A stretch of 64,000 nucleotides of DNA from CAZRGV01 sp964599655. Its GTDB lineage: Bacteria > Planctomycetota > Planctomycetia > Isosphaerales > Isosphaeraceae. Where the stretch lies: the NCBI GenBank assembly GCA_964599655.1, contig CAZRGV010000010.1, positions 9,915 through 73,914 on the forward strand. Direction: 5' to 3'. Every line of letters begins with the position of its first letter. Position 1 is the stretch's first letter. Both the position numbers and the translations under genes were made by a program. Positions 17,999 to 26,518 of the stretch are shown piece by piece. The notes beneath the pieces were generated by a model. The model saw only the letters and a list, made by a program, of their open reading frames with translations, was not told where the DNA came from and searched no databases.

Positions 17999-20098
17999 AT
18001 GCCCGAATACCTGTCACCGGGCGTTTTCATCGAAGAGATCCCGGCCCGATTGAAGGCCATCGAGGGGGTCAGCACCAGCACGGCGGGATTTGTCGGCCCC
18101 TCCGGGCGAGGGCCGGTGGCCGGAGGCAGTCCCGCCGATGGCGTTGCACCCCTTGTGGGGGTCGTCTTTCCCGCCGGGTTCCGGCTGCCGCCCGACCCGA
18201 CGCCCGTGCTGGTCACGAGCTTCGCCGAGTACGCTCGCCAGTTCGGCCAGCCGCCGATCGACCCGGTGGCCAGCGGCTACCTGGGCCACTCGCTGCGCGC
18301 GTTCTTCGACAACGGCGGCAAACGGTGTTTCCTCGCACGGGTCGTGGGAGACAACGCCGCGAGGGCGTTCTTCCGGGCCGACCGTGGATCCGTGCTCCGT
18401 CTGGCCAGGCGGGTCAGGACGACGGACGCCACCGTGTTCCTCACCTCCCTGCGCGGGGTGGACGTCACTGGGACTCCTGGTCTGAGCTTCCGTCGGATCA
18501 GCGATGGAACCGAGGTCCTGGCCGGGACCATCGACGGCTACGACACCCAGGCCGCCAGCGTTCACCTGACGGCGGCCGCGGGTGTCGACCTCGACCCGAC
18601 ACAGATCTACGTGGTGCCCGCGTCGGTGACGATCAGCGCCGGCACGGGTCCGCTGTTCATCGCTCGCAGCCAGGGGGCCTGGGGCGCGAATCTGAAGGTT
18701 CAGATCTCTTGCTCCGATCGCGCTCCCGTGCCGGTCACGGGTGCCATCGGCAACAACGCGGCCGACATGACCGACCGGATCCAGGTCCAGTCGAGCAGCA
18801 GTTTTTATCGAGGGGCGATCGTCGAGATCGATCGCGGTGGCGGCAACACCGAGCGCATCTATGCCACGGTGGCGGAGATCCTGCCCGGCAATACCCTGCG
18901 TCTCAACCCTCCGGCAATCAACGACGTGGCCACCACGGGCTTCGTCCGCGTGGCCGAGATCGACGTCACCATCCAGGATTCCGCGACCGGAGCGACCGAG
19001 ACCTTCCGCGGACTGAGCTGGAACCATGATGCCGATGCGCAGATCCGCAGCCGCCATTACTCGACAGTGATCAACAATCGTTCGAGCCTGTTGTACGTCG
19101 TTCCCCCCTGGGCCGGCCTGGGCGGTGTTGCCGAGACGACCGATCTCGACAGCCAACCAATGTCGCGCAACGGCGATCTCCAGGGACCGACGCAGGCGGC
19201 CGAGCGAGGCAACGACGGAGCCTTGCCGACCGATGACCAGATTGTCGGCACGGACAACGGACCCGGCCAGCGCACCGGAATCCAGTCGCTCCAGGATATC
19301 GACGATATTCGCATCATTGCCGCGCCCGGGCGTTTCGCGACCACAGTGCAGAATGCGTTGATCAGTCAGTGTGAGCGAATGCGATACCGCTTCGCCGTGC
19401 TCGATGGTCAGGATCAGCCGGCGCCGGCCAGCGTGGTCAACGACATGATCCGGCACCGCAACGACTATGACACCTCGTTCGCCGGGCTCTACGTGCCGTG
19501 GGTCCAGATCGGCGACGGGGATCGGACGTTGCTGCTTCCGCCCTCGGGCTATGTGGCCGGCATCTACGCTCGAGTCGACAACGAGCGAGGTGTCTGGAAG
19601 GCCCCGGCCAATGAAGTCGTGCGAGGCATTACCGGGCTCGGGTCGTACATCACGACGGGCGAGCAAGACTTGCTCAACCCTCGAGGGATCAACGCGATTC
19701 GACGTTTCGAGGGGCGAGGAATTCGAGTCTGGGGCGCGCGAACGCTCTCGAGCGACCCCGAATTCCGTTACATCAATGTGCGACGATTTCTCATCTTCCT
19801 GGAAGCATCGATCGATCGCGGCACGCAGTACGTGGTTTTCGAACCCAACGCGCCCGAGACCTGGAGCCGTGTGGTCGACAGCATCAGCGCGTTTCTGAAT
19901 ACCCAGTGGCGCGGCGGCGCGCTGTTCGGCCGTCGGCCCGAGGATGCCTTCTTCGTTCGTTGCGACGAGACGACGATGACCGTGGACGACATCCAGAACG
20001 GCCGATTGATCTGCAACATCGGCGTGGCGATCGTCCGGCCCGCCGAGTTTGTGATCTTCCGGATCGAGCAGATTACGGGCTTCGGCCAGCAGTCGTGA
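17999..20098 (+). CDS. eCIS contractile tail sheath protein (Pvc2-like)
   Basis: A 699-residue sheath subunit that would polymerise around the inner tube and contract to drive it into a target. The N-terminus PEYLSPGVFIEEIP followed by VSTSTAGFVGPSGRGP is the classic sheath start. The C-terminal third (GIRVWGARTLSSDPEFRYINVRR, FEPNAPETWSRV, DAFFVRCDETTMT, NIGVAIVRPAEFVIFRI) is the conserved domain of phage and eCIS sheaths. The long middle part (about 150-430) is a surface insertion with beta-rich composition. A strong ribosome site (GAGAGGGGAGAG) precedes the ATG, as expected for an abundant protein. It is followed by a tube gene, the usual pairing. Confidence 0.95.
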   Translation: MPEYLSPGVFIEEIPARLKAIEGVSTSTAGFVGPSGRGPVAGGSPADGVAPLVGVVFPAGFRLPPDPTPVLVTSFAEYARQFGQPPIDPVASGYLGHSLRAFFDNGGKRCFLARVVGDNAARAFFRADRGSVLRLARRVRTTDATVFLTSLRGVDVTGTPGLSFRRISDGTEVLAGTIDGYDTQAASVHLTAAAGVDLDPTQIYVVPASVTISAGTGPLFIARSQGAWGANLKVQISCSDRAPVPVTGAIGNNAADMTDRIQVQSSSSFYRGAIVEIDRGGGNTERIYATVAEILPGNTLRLNPPAINDVATTGFVRVAEIDVTIQDSATGATETFRGLSWNHDADAQIRSRHYSTVINNRSSLLYVVPPWAGLGGVAETTDLDSQPMSRNGDLQGPTQAAERGNDGALPTDDQIVGTDNGPGQRTGIQSLQDIDDIRIIAAPGRFATTVQNALISQCERMRYRFAVLDGQDQPAPASVVNDMIRHRNDYDTSFAGLYVPWVQIGDGDRTLLLPPSGYVAGIYARVDNERGVWKAPANEVVRGITGLGSYITTGEQDLLNPRGINAIRRFEGRGIRVWGARTLSSDPEFRYINVRRFLIFLEASIDRGTQYVVFEPNAPETWSRVVDSISAFLNTQWRGGALFGRRPEDAFFVRCDETTMTVDDIQNGRLICNIGVAIVRPAEFVIFRIEQITGFGQQS

Positions 20099-20128
20099 AC
20101 CGATCGGTATTTTCGGGCATGAGCGGTT

Positions 20129-20146
20129 TGATCCATCCACGGATCA
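20129..20146 (+). other. Small hairpin just before the tube gene's ribosome site
   Basis: TGATCC and GGATCA form a 6-bp stem with a 6-base loop, ending at the AGGAG that serves the tube gene. It lies in the widest gap among the structural genes of the operon (60 bp) and may protect or limit the downstream message. This is inference; the stem is short. Confidence 0.3.
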
Positions 20147-20158
20147 GGAGATCCCGTC

Positions 20159-20608
20159 ATGGCGGTCGAACGTCCGAACAAGAACCCGTACAGCGCCTTC
20201 AACTTCATCGTTGAGATCGACGGCGCGGCGGTCGCCGCGTTCTCGGAGGTCTCCGGCCTCGACAGCGAGAACACCCCCATCGAGTACCGCGAGGGGAGCG
20301 ACGCGATCAACAGCACGCGCAAGCTTCCCGGCATCGAGAAGTACACCAATCTGACCCTCAAGCGAGGAATCTCCGGCTCGCTCTACCTCTGGAACTGGCG
20401 CAAGGAGGTTCGCGACGGGGGCACCACCTATCCGCCGACGCGCGACGTGACGATCCAGCTTCAAAACGAAAAACACGAGAATGTTTACAAGTGGAAGCTC
20501 ACGAACGCCTGGTGCACGAAGCTGACCGGTCCGTCGCTGAACGCGAAGAACAACGAGATTGCCATCGAGACGATGGAACTGGCGTATGACCGCCTCGACA
20601 TCGAGTGA
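20159..20608 (+). CDS. eCIS inner tube protein (Pvc1-like)
   Basis: A 149-residue tube subunit, the usual length for the conserved phage tail tube family TIGR02241. Features are NPYSAFNFIVEIDG at the start, AAFSEVSGLDSE, IEYREGSD, LPGIEKYTNLTLKRG and the closing NEIAIETMELAYD. Hexameric rings of this protein would stack to form the channel inside the sheath. The ATG at 20159 has AGGAG eight bases upstream. It sits between the two sheath genes, and a short hairpin precedes it. Confidence 0.95.
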   Translation: MAVERPNKNPYSAFNFIVEIDGAAVAAFSEVSGLDSENTPIEYREGSDAINSTRKLPGIEKYTNLTLKRGISGSLYLWNWRKEVRDGGTTYPPTRDVTIQLQNEKHENVYKWKLTNAWCTKLTGPSLNAKNNEIAIETMELAYDRLDIE

Positions 20609-20609
20609 C

Positions 20610-22448
20610 ATGGCGCGGCTGGCCGCGCGTGTGCCTGGCGTTTCTTTCGAGCCCCGGCCCCGAGAGCCGGAATTGCCCTTCGTGCGCACCGACGTCGCGG
20701 GGTTCATCGGGTTCGAGCCCCGAGTGCGCGCCGGGACTGGCGCGTGTCGACTGATCGGCAGCCCCTTGCCGGTGGGCCATCGCTTCACGGTCGAGGTGGT
20801 CTCGTTTCAACTGGTGGTCAACGGCACACGCGCGACGGTCTCCGAAACACCGGAATTGATCCTGTCGGAGGACGACGCGGCCATCCCCATCCTGCCGGGT
20901 CAGGCGATCGCTTACGCAATCGTCGCGGTCTTGAAGGACCAGGCTCTGAGACTGGTTGTCCTCCCTGGAGGCGTTGCGGCGACCGGCTTTGAACAACCGC
21001 CCGACGACTCCCAGGTCAAGGCGGCGGTGGACCTGGTCGTGGCACCGGGGATGCCCTGGGTCCGGATCGTGAATGTCTCGGTCCGTCGCGAGGCCGACGT
21101 GGTCTGGCCGGTGATTCTTCCCGCCTTGCCGCCGACTCGGTGCGATGACTGGAACGACTATCTCCTCCAGCTTGGCACGCCGCCCACGGATGGCTCGTTG
21201 CTCGGGCCGTCGGCACGCGCCTACTTCGCGAACGGTGGCCGACGGTGTTATATCGCGACCGTCAGCCGTCCGTTGTTCACCGACACGAGCGGCCTGGAGC
21301 GATCGAGGGCCGAGATGGTTGGCGTGGCGGGCTCGAGCGAGCTTGAGGCGACCGGCCTGGAGCGCTTGCTCCTGATCGACGAGGTCAGCCTGATCGATGT
21401 GCCCGACCTCTACGCTCGACGGCTTGATGCCCCGATTCAGGTTGTCAATCTTCCCGGCCGCGTTCGCGAGTCCTGTTTCGTGCCATGCGAGACCCTGCTT
21501 GGTCCGGTCGGGCCGGTTCCATTCGCGGGCGAGGGGGAAGCGGGTGATCCGCTCTATCCCTCGAACGACAAACCCGCGCTCGATCCGACGTACCTCACGC
21601 AGAAGCAAATGATCGCGCGTTGCCTCGACGAGCGATGGCGGGTGATGCTGATTCTCAGCGTGCCGTTGATGCCCGACGGCGCCCGTTTTTCGCCGCCGTC
21701 CGACGTGTTCGCGGCGACGTGGAGAGATCGGTTCGATCAACTGGTCAAATCAGGAGGTTTTGCCGATGATCCGGAGATGTCGGTGGCGGCGCTTTACTGG
21801 CCCTGGGTGCTCTCGCAGGAGAAGGTGGGCGCGGACGTGGTCCCGGTGCCACCGGGGCCGTTCGTCGTCGGGGTGATGGCGCGTCGCGACCTGGCTCGAG
21901 GGCCGCAGGTGGCGCCGGCGAACGAGACGGTCAAAGGTGTGGTGGGCCTGACCTGGCCGATCGACGACGCGACGCACGGCGGGCTTTACCAACCCGCCCC
22001 CGACGTGAATGGCCTGGACGTCCCGGCCGTGAACGTGCTCCGCGCGTTCCCTGGCTACGGGGTTCAAGTCTGGGGCGCGCGGACGCTCTCGACCGACACC
22101 TGGATGCGATTCGTTTCCGTGAGGCGCTGCCTGTCGTCGATCGAGCGACGGATGAAGGTGGCTCTGGATACCATCGCCTTCGAGCCGAACACGCCGATGC
22201 TCTGGCTTCAGGTCACGCAGCTTGGATTGTCGGTCCTGCTTCCGGTCTTTGAGTCGGGCGCCCTGCGAGGCGACCAGCCCGAGCAGGCATTCTACATCCG
22301 TTGCGACTCCACGGTGAATCCGCCCGAGAACGTTCAGGTCGGCCAGCTTCTTTGTGAGGTTGGCGTGGCGATCGCCGCGCCCGCCGAGTTCCTCGTCTTT
22401 CGGATCGGCCGTCGCGAGGGGGTTGTGGAGGTCACCGAGGCGTCATGA
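20610..22448 (+). CDS. Second, divergent eCIS sheath protein (Pvc3/Pvc4-like)
   Basis: A 612-residue sheath paralogue. The N-terminus RVPGVSFEPRPRE then VRTDVAGFIGFEPR corresponds to the sheath linker and first strand, and the C-terminus has VQVWGARTLSTDTWMRFVSVRR, FEPNTPMLWLQV, QAFYIRCDSTVNP and EVGVAIAAPAEFLVFRIGR. The middle differs strongly from the first sheath. In Afp/PVC particles, minor sheath variants form the ring next to the baseplate; a similar role is likely here. The ATG at 20610 follows the tube stop by one base; an in-frame ATG at 20586, which would overlap the tube gene, is the alternative. Its stop overlaps the next start as ATGA. Confidence 0.9.
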   Translation: MARLAARVPGVSFEPRPREPELPFVRTDVAGFIGFEPRVRAGTGACRLIGSPLPVGHRFTVEVVSFQLVVNGTRATVSETPELILSEDDAAIPILPGQAIAYAIVAVLKDQALRLVVLPGGVAATGFEQPPDDSQVKAAVDLVVAPGMPWVRIVNVSVRREADVVWPVILPALPPTRCDDWNDYLLQLGTPPTDGSLLGPSARAYFANGGRRCYIATVSRPLFTDTSGLERSRAEMVGVAGSSELEATGLERLLLIDEVSLIDVPDLYARRLDAPIQVVNLPGRVRESCFVPCETLLGPVGPVPFAGEGEAGDPLYPSNDKPALDPTYLTQKQMIARCLDERWRVMLILSVPLMPDGARFSPPSDVFAATWRDRFDQLVKSGGFADDPEMSVAALYWPWVLSQEKVGADVVPVPPGPFVVGVMARRDLARGPQVAPANETVKGVVGLTWPIDDATHGGLYQPAPDVNGLDVPAVNVLRAFPGYGVQVWGARTLSTDTWMRFVSVRRCLSSIERRMKVALDTIAFEPNTPMLWLQVTQLGLSVLLPVFESGALRGDQPEQAFYIRCDSTVNPPENVQVGQLLCEVGVAIAAPAEFLVFRIGRREGVVEVTEAS

Positions 22449-23059
22449 GCGTGCTCAACCCGGTCCCGGTCTTCAACTTCTCGATCTTTCTGATCGACGC
22501 CAAGCCGTTCGGAAGCACGGCGGCCGAGATCGCCACGACTCTCGGCGGCTTCGCGATCGGAGTCGGCAAGACGCTGCTCTTTGGCAGTTTCAGCGAGGCG
22601 AGCGGCCTGAACGCGGAGATCGAGACCGAGACCTATCGCGAGGGTGGGCTCAACACGGGCCCGCACAAGTTTCTCAAATGGGGAAACTACCCGAACGTCG
22701 TTTTGAAGCGAGGCGTCACGCTGAACACCGACCTCTGGGACTGGTATTACCAGGTGCTCTATGGCTCTCGCGACCTGGTTCGCAAGAACGGATTGATCCT
22801 CCTGACCGACCGCGGATTGGGGCTTTCCGCCCTGGGGGATGGTCCGACGCCACTCGGCCTGCCGGTCATTGATAAGCTGCCCATTGCCGCCTGGTACTTC
22901 CGCAACGGGCTTCCCGAGAAGCTGCAAGGCCCCGGACTCAACGGCAAGAGCAACGAGATCGCCATTGAAACCCTGGAAATCGCGCACGAGGGACTTGTCC
23001 GGATCGGGCCGGGCATGATCCCTGGTGCGGCGGACGTGGTCGGCTCGCTGGGGCTCTGA
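22445..23059 (+). CDS. Second eCIS tube protein (Pvc5-like)
   Basis: A 204-residue tube-family protein (TIGR02241), about 55 residues longer than the main tube protein. It shares FGSFSEASGLNAE, TYREGGLNTGPHKF, YPNVVLKRGVT, and GLNGKSNEIAIETLEIAHEG. The extra length is an N-terminal segment (FGSTAAEIATTLGGFAIG) and an insertion near 115-140. In PVC the Pvc5 homologue links the tube to the spike hub at the baseplate, which would explain the placement before the LysM and hub genes. The start overlaps the sheath stop (ATGA), indicating translational coupling. Confidence 0.92.
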   Translation: MSVLNPVPVFNFSIFLIDAKPFGSTAAEIATTLGGFAIGVGKTLLFGSFSEASGLNAEIETETYREGGLNTGPHKFLKWGNYPNVVLKRGVTLNTDLWDWYYQVLYGSRDLVRKNGLILLTDRGLGLSALGDGPTPLGLPVIDKLPIAAWYFRNGLPEKLQGPGLNGKSNEIAIETLEIAHEGLVRIGPGMIPGAADVVGSLGL

Positions 23060-23062
23060 ATC

Positions 23063-23692
23063 ATGGCACTGACGAAGGCCCGGCTCGTGAACGTGTCGGT
23101 GGAACCCGAGGTTCCCATCGACGTGATGTTCAACCCGACGGAATTCTCCGTCGATCGAGGCGCTCACTATGCCGAGATGGACGTTCCCGGGCTTCCCACG
23201 CCGATCCTCCAGTTCGTTCGAGGTGACGCCGAGGTGCTCCATCTGGACCTGTTCCTGGACCGCACCGATCGCCGACTCGCCGTGGATGAGGACCTGCTCC
23301 GGCTCCGAAACTTCGTCAAGATCGACGGCGATCTCCACGCGCCGCCGGTCTGCCGGTTCGAGTGGGGCCGGAATCTCGACACGTTTCAAGGAGTGGTCAC
23401 ATCACTCCGAGAACAGTATCTCCTGTTCGACGAACAGGGGCGCGTGCTCCGGGCGAAGGTCACGATCTCGATCAAGTCGTACGTGCCGGTCGAGGTCCAG
23501 CTTCGCAACCTGCGACTCTCGAGCCCAGACCGGACGCGGGTTCGCGTGGTCCGAGAGGGCGAAACCCTGTCGCAGATTGCCGCGGAGGCCTACGGCGATC
23601 CCCGGCTCTGGAAGAAGATCGCCGAGAGCAACAACATCGACCGGCCCCGATTCGTGCCGCCGGGAACACCTCTGACGTTGCCATCGATTTGA
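23063..23692 (+). CDS. LysM-containing eCIS tube/baseplate protein (Pvc7-like)
   Basis: A 209-residue protein. The N-terminal domain (VMFNPTEFSVDRGAHYAEMDVPG, LHLDLFLDRT, FEWGRNLDTFQGVVTSLREQYLLF) is the CIS tube/gp53-54-like domain that joins tube and baseplate. Residues about 158-208 are a LysM module (VREGETLSQIAAEAYGDPRLW, NNID, VPPGTPLTLP). In phages and eCIS this LysM serves assembly at the baseplate rather than wall digestion, and no catalytic domain is present. The gene starts three bases after the tube gene stop. Confidence 0.93.
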   Translation: MALTKARLVNVSVEPEVPIDVMFNPTEFSVDRGAHYAEMDVPGLPTPILQFVRGDAEVLHLDLFLDRTDRRLAVDEDLLRLRNFVKIDGDLHAPPVCRFEWGRNLDTFQGVVTSLREQYLLFDEQGRVLRAKVTISIKSYVPVEVQLRNLRLSSPDRTRVRVVREGETLSQIAAEAYGDPRLWKKIAESNNIDRPRFVPPGTPLTLPSI

Positions 23693-23738
23693 GCGGTTCC
23701 GGGCTGATGAAGACACGTGTGCGAGGAGTTGTTTCGCC

Positions 23739-23942
23739 ATGCCGCTGCATATCAGTCGTGTCGAGGCCGAGCTGGACGTGATGCCGTCATCCGGGGGCGT
23801 CGCTGGCCGAGCGACGAGTGGTGAGGGTCGCTCGGCGTCCGACCTTCCCAGTTCGGACCGAGCGTTGAAGGAACGGCTGCGGCCGATTGTCGTCGAGATT
23901 CTCAGCGAAGAGCTTGAGCGCCTGCGGCGCAGGCAGGGGTGA
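23739..23942 (+). CDS. Small DUF5908-like eCIS protein (Pvc6-like)
   Basis: A 67-residue protein beginning MPLHISRVEAELDV, which follows the pattern of the small DUF5908 proteins found next to the LysM gene in eCIS clusters, and ending in a charged helix (EILSEELERLRRRQG). Role unknown; in PVC the Pvc6 gene is essential-looking but its product is poorly placed in structures. Its position between the Pvc7-like and hub genes supports the assignment more than its short sequence does. The next gene starts three bases after its stop. Confidence 0.75.
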   Translation: MPLHISRVEAELDVMPSSGGVAGRATSGEGRSASDLPSSDRALKERLRPIVVEILSEELERLRRRQG

Positions 23943-23945
23943 GCC

Positions 23946-25331
23946 GTGACCGAGCCGAACGCGACGAGTGAATCGGCCGTGGCCGCTCGACCGGGGACGA
24001 CCTTCTTCGCCCCCCGCGTCCGGATACGGAAGCTGGGTAAGAACCTCGTCGCCGGTCCCGAGGCTGGCACCGACGTTCCGCTCATTCGTCGCGATGTGCT
24101 CCGCGTCGAGGTCACTCGCGTCAACACAGGGGCATCACAGTATTCGATAACGCTCAACAACTGGTTCGATACCTTGCCTCGCGATCGTCAGGATACGCAA
24201 CTCGCAAATCGAGACGCGGACGAGCTACTCAACAACGGTCAGCCACTCTGGCCTCGTTACAAGTACAACAACCTCCAGCGCCTCGAGTTCGGCGATCGGC
24301 TTCGACTCGACATGAGTTACTGGCCTGACCTGCCGGCCGGCACCGCTCCCGACGCGACCAATCCGCAAACCTGGATCCCCATGATCGCCGGGCCGATCAC
24401 GGATATGAGCTTCAGCTTCTCGGCAGGGGAAGGTTCCCAGGTCACCATTTCCGGCGAGGACGACCTGAGCCAGCTCAAGGACAAGAACGAGGGGCGCAAG
24501 GAATACGCCCGCCTGAGCGAAAAGTCGATTGTGGAGCGCGTGCTGAACCAGGCGGGTTACGCGCTGAATCGGATCGCCGACTCCGACGTCGAGTGGCCCT
24601 CGTTTGCCCAGAACGACGCCCAGGGGATCTCCGAGTCGCTGGCCGACGGCCAGTCGTATCTCGAGTTCCTCAACAAGCTGGCCGAGCGGCTCGATTTCGA
24701 GGTCTTCGTGGAGTTCGCCGACCTGGCCGATGCAGACTCAGGGCTCGAGTTCCACTTCGAGCCCGCCCGATCGCTTCGGCCACCCGACCGGGATGCGAGC
24801 AGGACGTTCGTGCTGCGACGCGAGAAAAACCTGCTCGCGTTCACTCCCACGATCAAGGTCATCGACCAGTATAGCCAGGTCACGGTTCGAGGCCGGCATC
24901 GCGACCGCAACCGGCCCGAACGCGTGGTGCAGCCGGCCGATCCTCAGGTCGTCGATGACGAGCTCCACATTGACCCCAGCCTGGATGCGGAGCTGCTCTC
25001 CGGCCCCCGGATTCGCGAGAAATACTTCGCCAACCGGCCGAACAAGGCGCAGGCCCCCAACCAGTCGAACCTCGACCCGGAGCGCGCCCGGCTGCTGGCG
25101 GTGGCGATGCTGCGCCGGAAGGCGAGGGAGTTCATGGTCATCGAAGGGACGACCATCGGCCTGCCGTTGCTCCGACCGGGGCATCACGTCGAGATTCGGG
25201 GCTTCCGGCCACCGTTCGACGGATTCTTCTATGTGACGAAGACCGTGCATACGTATGGCGCCGACGGCCTTCGCACCCGTTTCACCGCCCGAAGGCCCGG
25301 CATGCCCGAGCCGCCTTATGGAGAGTCGTGA
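23946..25331 (+). CDS. eCIS spike hub, phage late control gpD-like (N-terminal part of Pvc8/VgrG)
   Basis: A 461-residue protein matching the gp27/gpD hub half of VgrG-type spikes: VLRVEVTRVNTGASQYSITLNNWF near the start, RLEFGDRLRLDMSYW, PITDMSFSFSAGEGSQVTISGEDDL, SYLEFLNKLAERLDFEVFVEF, and the closing LRPGHHVEIRGF with FFYVTKTVHTYGADGLRTRFTARR. Three copies would form the ring that joins tube to spike. It starts at a GTG (23946) directly after the previous stop. The OB/spike half that is fused in Pvc8 is encoded by the next gene, three bases away. Confidence 0.93.
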   Translation: MTEPNATSESAVAARPGTTFFAPRVRIRKLGKNLVAGPEAGTDVPLIRRDVLRVEVTRVNTGASQYSITLNNWFDTLPRDRQDTQLANRDADELLNNGQPLWPRYKYNNLQRLEFGDRLRLDMSYWPDLPAGTAPDATNPQTWIPMIAGPITDMSFSFSAGEGSQVTISGEDDLSQLKDKNEGRKEYARLSEKSIVERVLNQAGYALNRIADSDVEWPSFAQNDAQGISESLADGQSYLEFLNKLAERLDFEVFVEFADLADADSGLEFHFEPARSLRPPDRDASRTFVLRREKNLLAFTPTIKVIDQYSQVTVRGRHRDRNRPERVVQPADPQVVDDELHIDPSLDAELLSGPRIREKYFANRPNKAQAPNQSNLDPERARLLAVAMLRRKAREFMVIEGTTIGLPLLRPGHHVEIRGFRPPFDGFFYVTKTVHTYGADGLRTRFTARRPGMPEPPYGES

Positions 25332-25334
25332 GCC

Positions 25335-26087
25335 ATGAGCGACCCGCTGGAAACCTTGATGAGCCCTCAACTCGCTCAGGCCCGCGAGCAACTGGTCTTC
25401 GGCCTGGTCACGGCCAGGGTCCGGAGCATCGAGGACGACGGCTCCTACCGCCTCGACTACCTTACCATGGGCGATGATTCCCCGTCGGCGGCCGCCCGCG
25501 TGATGATGCCCATGGCCGGGGGCAACCGGGGCACGTACTTCTTCCCCGAGGTCGGCGATGAGGTCGTGGTCGCCTTCGAGCAGGGCAACACCAATCTGCC
25601 CGTGATCCTTGGCGCCGTCTGGAACAACGAGTCTCCGCCGCCCAGCCAGGCTCAGCCCTCGCCCGACAACAACATCCGCACCATCGTTTCACGAAGCGGT
25701 CACGAGCTGACGTTCGACGATACGCCGGGCGCCGGCAACGTCACGCTGAGGACCAGTTCCGGTCACCAGATCGTGCTCGACGACACGCCGGGCGTGGGCA
25801 AGGTCTCAATCCAGACCGCTGGCGGCAAGCAGATCGTGCTCGACGACACACCGCCTGGCAGCGTCGCGGTGAGCTCGACGCTGGTGAACCTTCGGCTCGA
25901 CGATGCCGGCGGAGCGCTGACAATCCAGGCGTCGGGCCCCATCACGATCCAGGGGACGACCATCTCGCTGGTGGGCACGTCGGTCGCCCTCAGTGGAGCA
26001 CTCACGATCAACGGTGCTCCGTTTCATTTGCATGTTCATAGTGGTGGAACGATTCTGGGTCTGACCGGCCCGGTCTCGACCCCGTAG
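25335..26087 (+). CDS. eCIS spike, baseplate assembly gpV-like protein with HxHxH tip
   Basis: A 250-residue trimeric spike protein. Residues about 20-97 are a gp5-type OB fold (VFGLVTARVRSIEDD, RVMMPMAGGNRGTYFFPEVGDEVVVAFEQG, PVILGAVWN). Next are three imperfect repeats of about 20 residues centred on QIVLDDTPG (residues 121-175), then short hydrophobic repeats (ITIQGTTISLVG) that would build a three-stranded beta-helix. The C-terminal segment has histidines at 231, 233 and 235 (FHLHVHSGG), like the metal-binding HxH tips of phage gpV spikes. No PAAR cap gene was found in the cluster, so this protein probably sharpens its own tip. Confidence 0.92.
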   Translation: MSDPLETLMSPQLAQAREQLVFGLVTARVRSIEDDGSYRLDYLTMGDDSPSAAARVMMPMAGGNRGTYFFPEVGDEVVVAFEQGNTNLPVILGAVWNNESPPPSQAQPSPDNNIRTIVSRSGHELTFDDTPGAGNVTLRTSSGHQIVLDDTPGVGKVSIQTAGGKQIVLDDTPPGSVAVSSTLVNLRLDDAGGALTIQASGPITIQGTTISLVGTSVALSGALTINGAPFHLHVHSGGTILGLTGPVSTP

Positions 26088-26104
26088 TGGAGCGAAGGGG
26101 CCCC

Positions 26105-26515
26105 ATGGCACAACTCCGACCCAAGGCCCATCTGGGCGTCGGCTGGTCCTTCCCGGTGAAGCCTGTGGGGGGCTCGTTGCGCTTTGTTTCCTACGAGCAG
26201 GACATCGAGCAGGCGATTCCGATCATCCTTCTTACCTCTCGGCCCGAACGAGTGATGCTCCCGACCTTCGGCGCGGGGATGCGGAATTATGTGTTCGAAC
26301 CGAACAGCCCGGCCACTCGCCGGGCGATCGAGGAGGCCGTTCGCACGGCTCTCATCGACTGGGAGCCGCGGATCAACCTGCTTCGCGTCGAGGTCACGGC
26401 CGACGAGGAAGCCGACCCGAACCGCGTCTTGATCCACATCGATTACGAAGTGCGGGCCACCAACACGTTCTACAACCGCGTCTTCCCCTTCTACCTGCAC
26501 GAGGGAGGAGCGTAA
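26105..26515 (+). CDS. GPW/gp25 family baseplate protein (Pvc9-like)
   Basis: A 136-residue baseplate protein of the gp25 family, which nucleates sheath assembly. The core is FVSYEQDIEQAIPIILLTSRPERVMLPTFG, shown here in part: ILLTSRPERVMLPTFG is the family signature, followed by an acidic helix (RRAIEEAVRTALIDWEPR) and VLIHIDYEVRATNTFYN. The ATG at 26105 is preferred because GAAGGGG lies 6-12 bp upstream; an in-frame GTG at 26087 would add six residues. The next start follows the stop by three bases. Confidence 0.94.
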   Translation: MAQLRPKAHLGVGWSFPVKPVGGSLRFVSYEQDIEQAIPIILLTSRPERVMLPTFGAGMRNYVFEPNSPATRRAIEEAVRTALIDWEPRINLLRVEVTADEEADPNRVLIHIDYEVRATNTFYNRVFPFYLHEGGA

Positions 26516-26518
26516 GGC

